Source: Ignavibacteriales bacterium
Lineage (GTDB): Bacteria; Bacteroidota; Ignavibacteria; Ignavibacteriales; Ignavibacteriaceae
DNA length: 6,089 nt
Assembly: GCA_020061995.1 (NCBI GenBank)
Contig: JAGUXE010000051.1
Coordinates: 1-6,089, forward strand
Direction of reading: 5' to 3'
Numbering within the stretch: the first letter of the stretch is position 1; every line of letters starts with the position of its first letter. Positions 5,885-6,089 of the stretch are shown piece by piece. Made by a program: the position numbers and the translations under genes. A model generated the notes under the pieces. The model was not told the DNA's origin. It did no database searches and was given only the letters and a program-made list of their open reading frames with translations.

Positions 5885-6089
5885 ATGAAACAGAAGATGT
5901 TTTTGAGGAAACACTCTGAATTTAATAGAATCATAAAATTTCTTGTTCAGTATATCTTTGGCTTCACTCTGTTCTTTGCATTTATTGTTATCCTTTTAAA
6001 CATTGATATCTCTTTTTCTCAGCAGTTCCCTGACTGTCTGATATGTCATAAAATGCAGGCTTCCGGCCAGTATGTTCATCCTGTCTATA
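5885..6089 (+). CDS. Multihaem c-type cytochrome, N-terminal part (3' end outside window)
   Basis: The first 68 residues of a c-type cytochrome are present. A basic N-terminus (residues 1-18, five Lys and three Arg plus a His) is followed by a hydrophobic run at about 19-38 (FLVQYIFGFTLFFAFIVILL), a signal peptide or membrane anchor that would place the rest in the periplasm. CLICH at 51-55 is a CXXCH haem-attachment site, and the following KM.ASGQYVHPVY matches the spacing and YVHP motif seen after haem sites in proteins with doubled CXXCH motifs, which usually bind several haems. The likely role is electron transfer in anaerobic respiration; the partner and the total haem number cannot be seen. 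ATG 5885 has an upstream in-frame stop at 5867-5869 and no clear ribosome site; ATG 5897 is an alternative start. It is unrelated to the polysaccharide genes and marks the right border of that cluster. Confidence 0.8.
   Translation, partial: MKQKMFLRKHSEFNRIIKFLVQYIFGFTLFFAFIVILLNIDISFSQQFPDCLICHKMQASGQYVHPVY

Overview
The window is a stretch of a Gram-negative-type surface polysaccharide (O-antigen-like) locus read entirely on the + strand, followed at the right edge by the start of an unrelated multihaem c-type cytochrome gene. The DNA is AT-rich and uses AGA/AGG and ATA codons freely. An ABC-type O-antigen exporter, a WbaP-like initiating transferase and a multihaem cytochrome together suggest an anaerobic, respiring, diderm bacterium. 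Desulfobacterota or Nitrospirota (Thermodesulfovibrio-like) would fit, but that placement is a guess from gene content and codon style, not from a marker gene.

Layout. (1) Positions 2-250 are the C-terminus of a polyprenyl-phosphate sugar-1-phosphate transferase (WbaP/RfbP type), which starts glycan assembly on undecaprenyl phosphate. (2) Positions 282-1061 encode the ABC-2 permease (Wzm type) and 1058-1801 its ATPase (Wzt type, short form without a C-terminal glycan-binding domain). (3) Positions 1798-about 1930 hold a short ORF with a coupled start and an early stop, probably the remnant of a lost gene. (4) Three glycosyltransferase family 2 genes follow: a two-domain protein (about 1931-3775), a WbbL/RfbF-like single-domain enzyme (3772-4770) and an RfbN-like putative rhamnosyltransferase (4763-5686). 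(5) At 5683 another ORF starts with the best Shine-Dalgarno sequence in the window but stops after 22 codons; the DNA to about 5884 looks like a decayed gene plus a possible promoter. (6) From 5885 to the window end is the N-terminus of a membrane-anchored or secreted cytochrome with a CXXCH haem site.

How the genes would work together: the initiating transferase loads the first sugar phosphate on the lipid carrier at the inner face of the inner membrane. The three GT2 proteins (four GT-A domains) add further sugars, at least one probably L-rhamnose. The Wzm/Wzt pair exports the finished lipid-linked chain to the periplasm for ligation to lipid A-core or another acceptor. Successive genes overlap by 4 to 8 nt (ATGA junctions at 1058, 1798, 3772 and 5683, and an 8-nt overlap at 4763), so the block is one translationally coupled operon.

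I found no RNA gene, CRISPR array, insertion sequence or convincing terminator, and no evidence for a wholly new system. The most informative oddities are the two broken coupled ORFs, a possible operator-like inverted repeat inside a candidate promoter before the cytochrome gene, the lack of a glycan-binding domain on the ATPase, and a drop in GC content inside the large glycosyltransferase gene.
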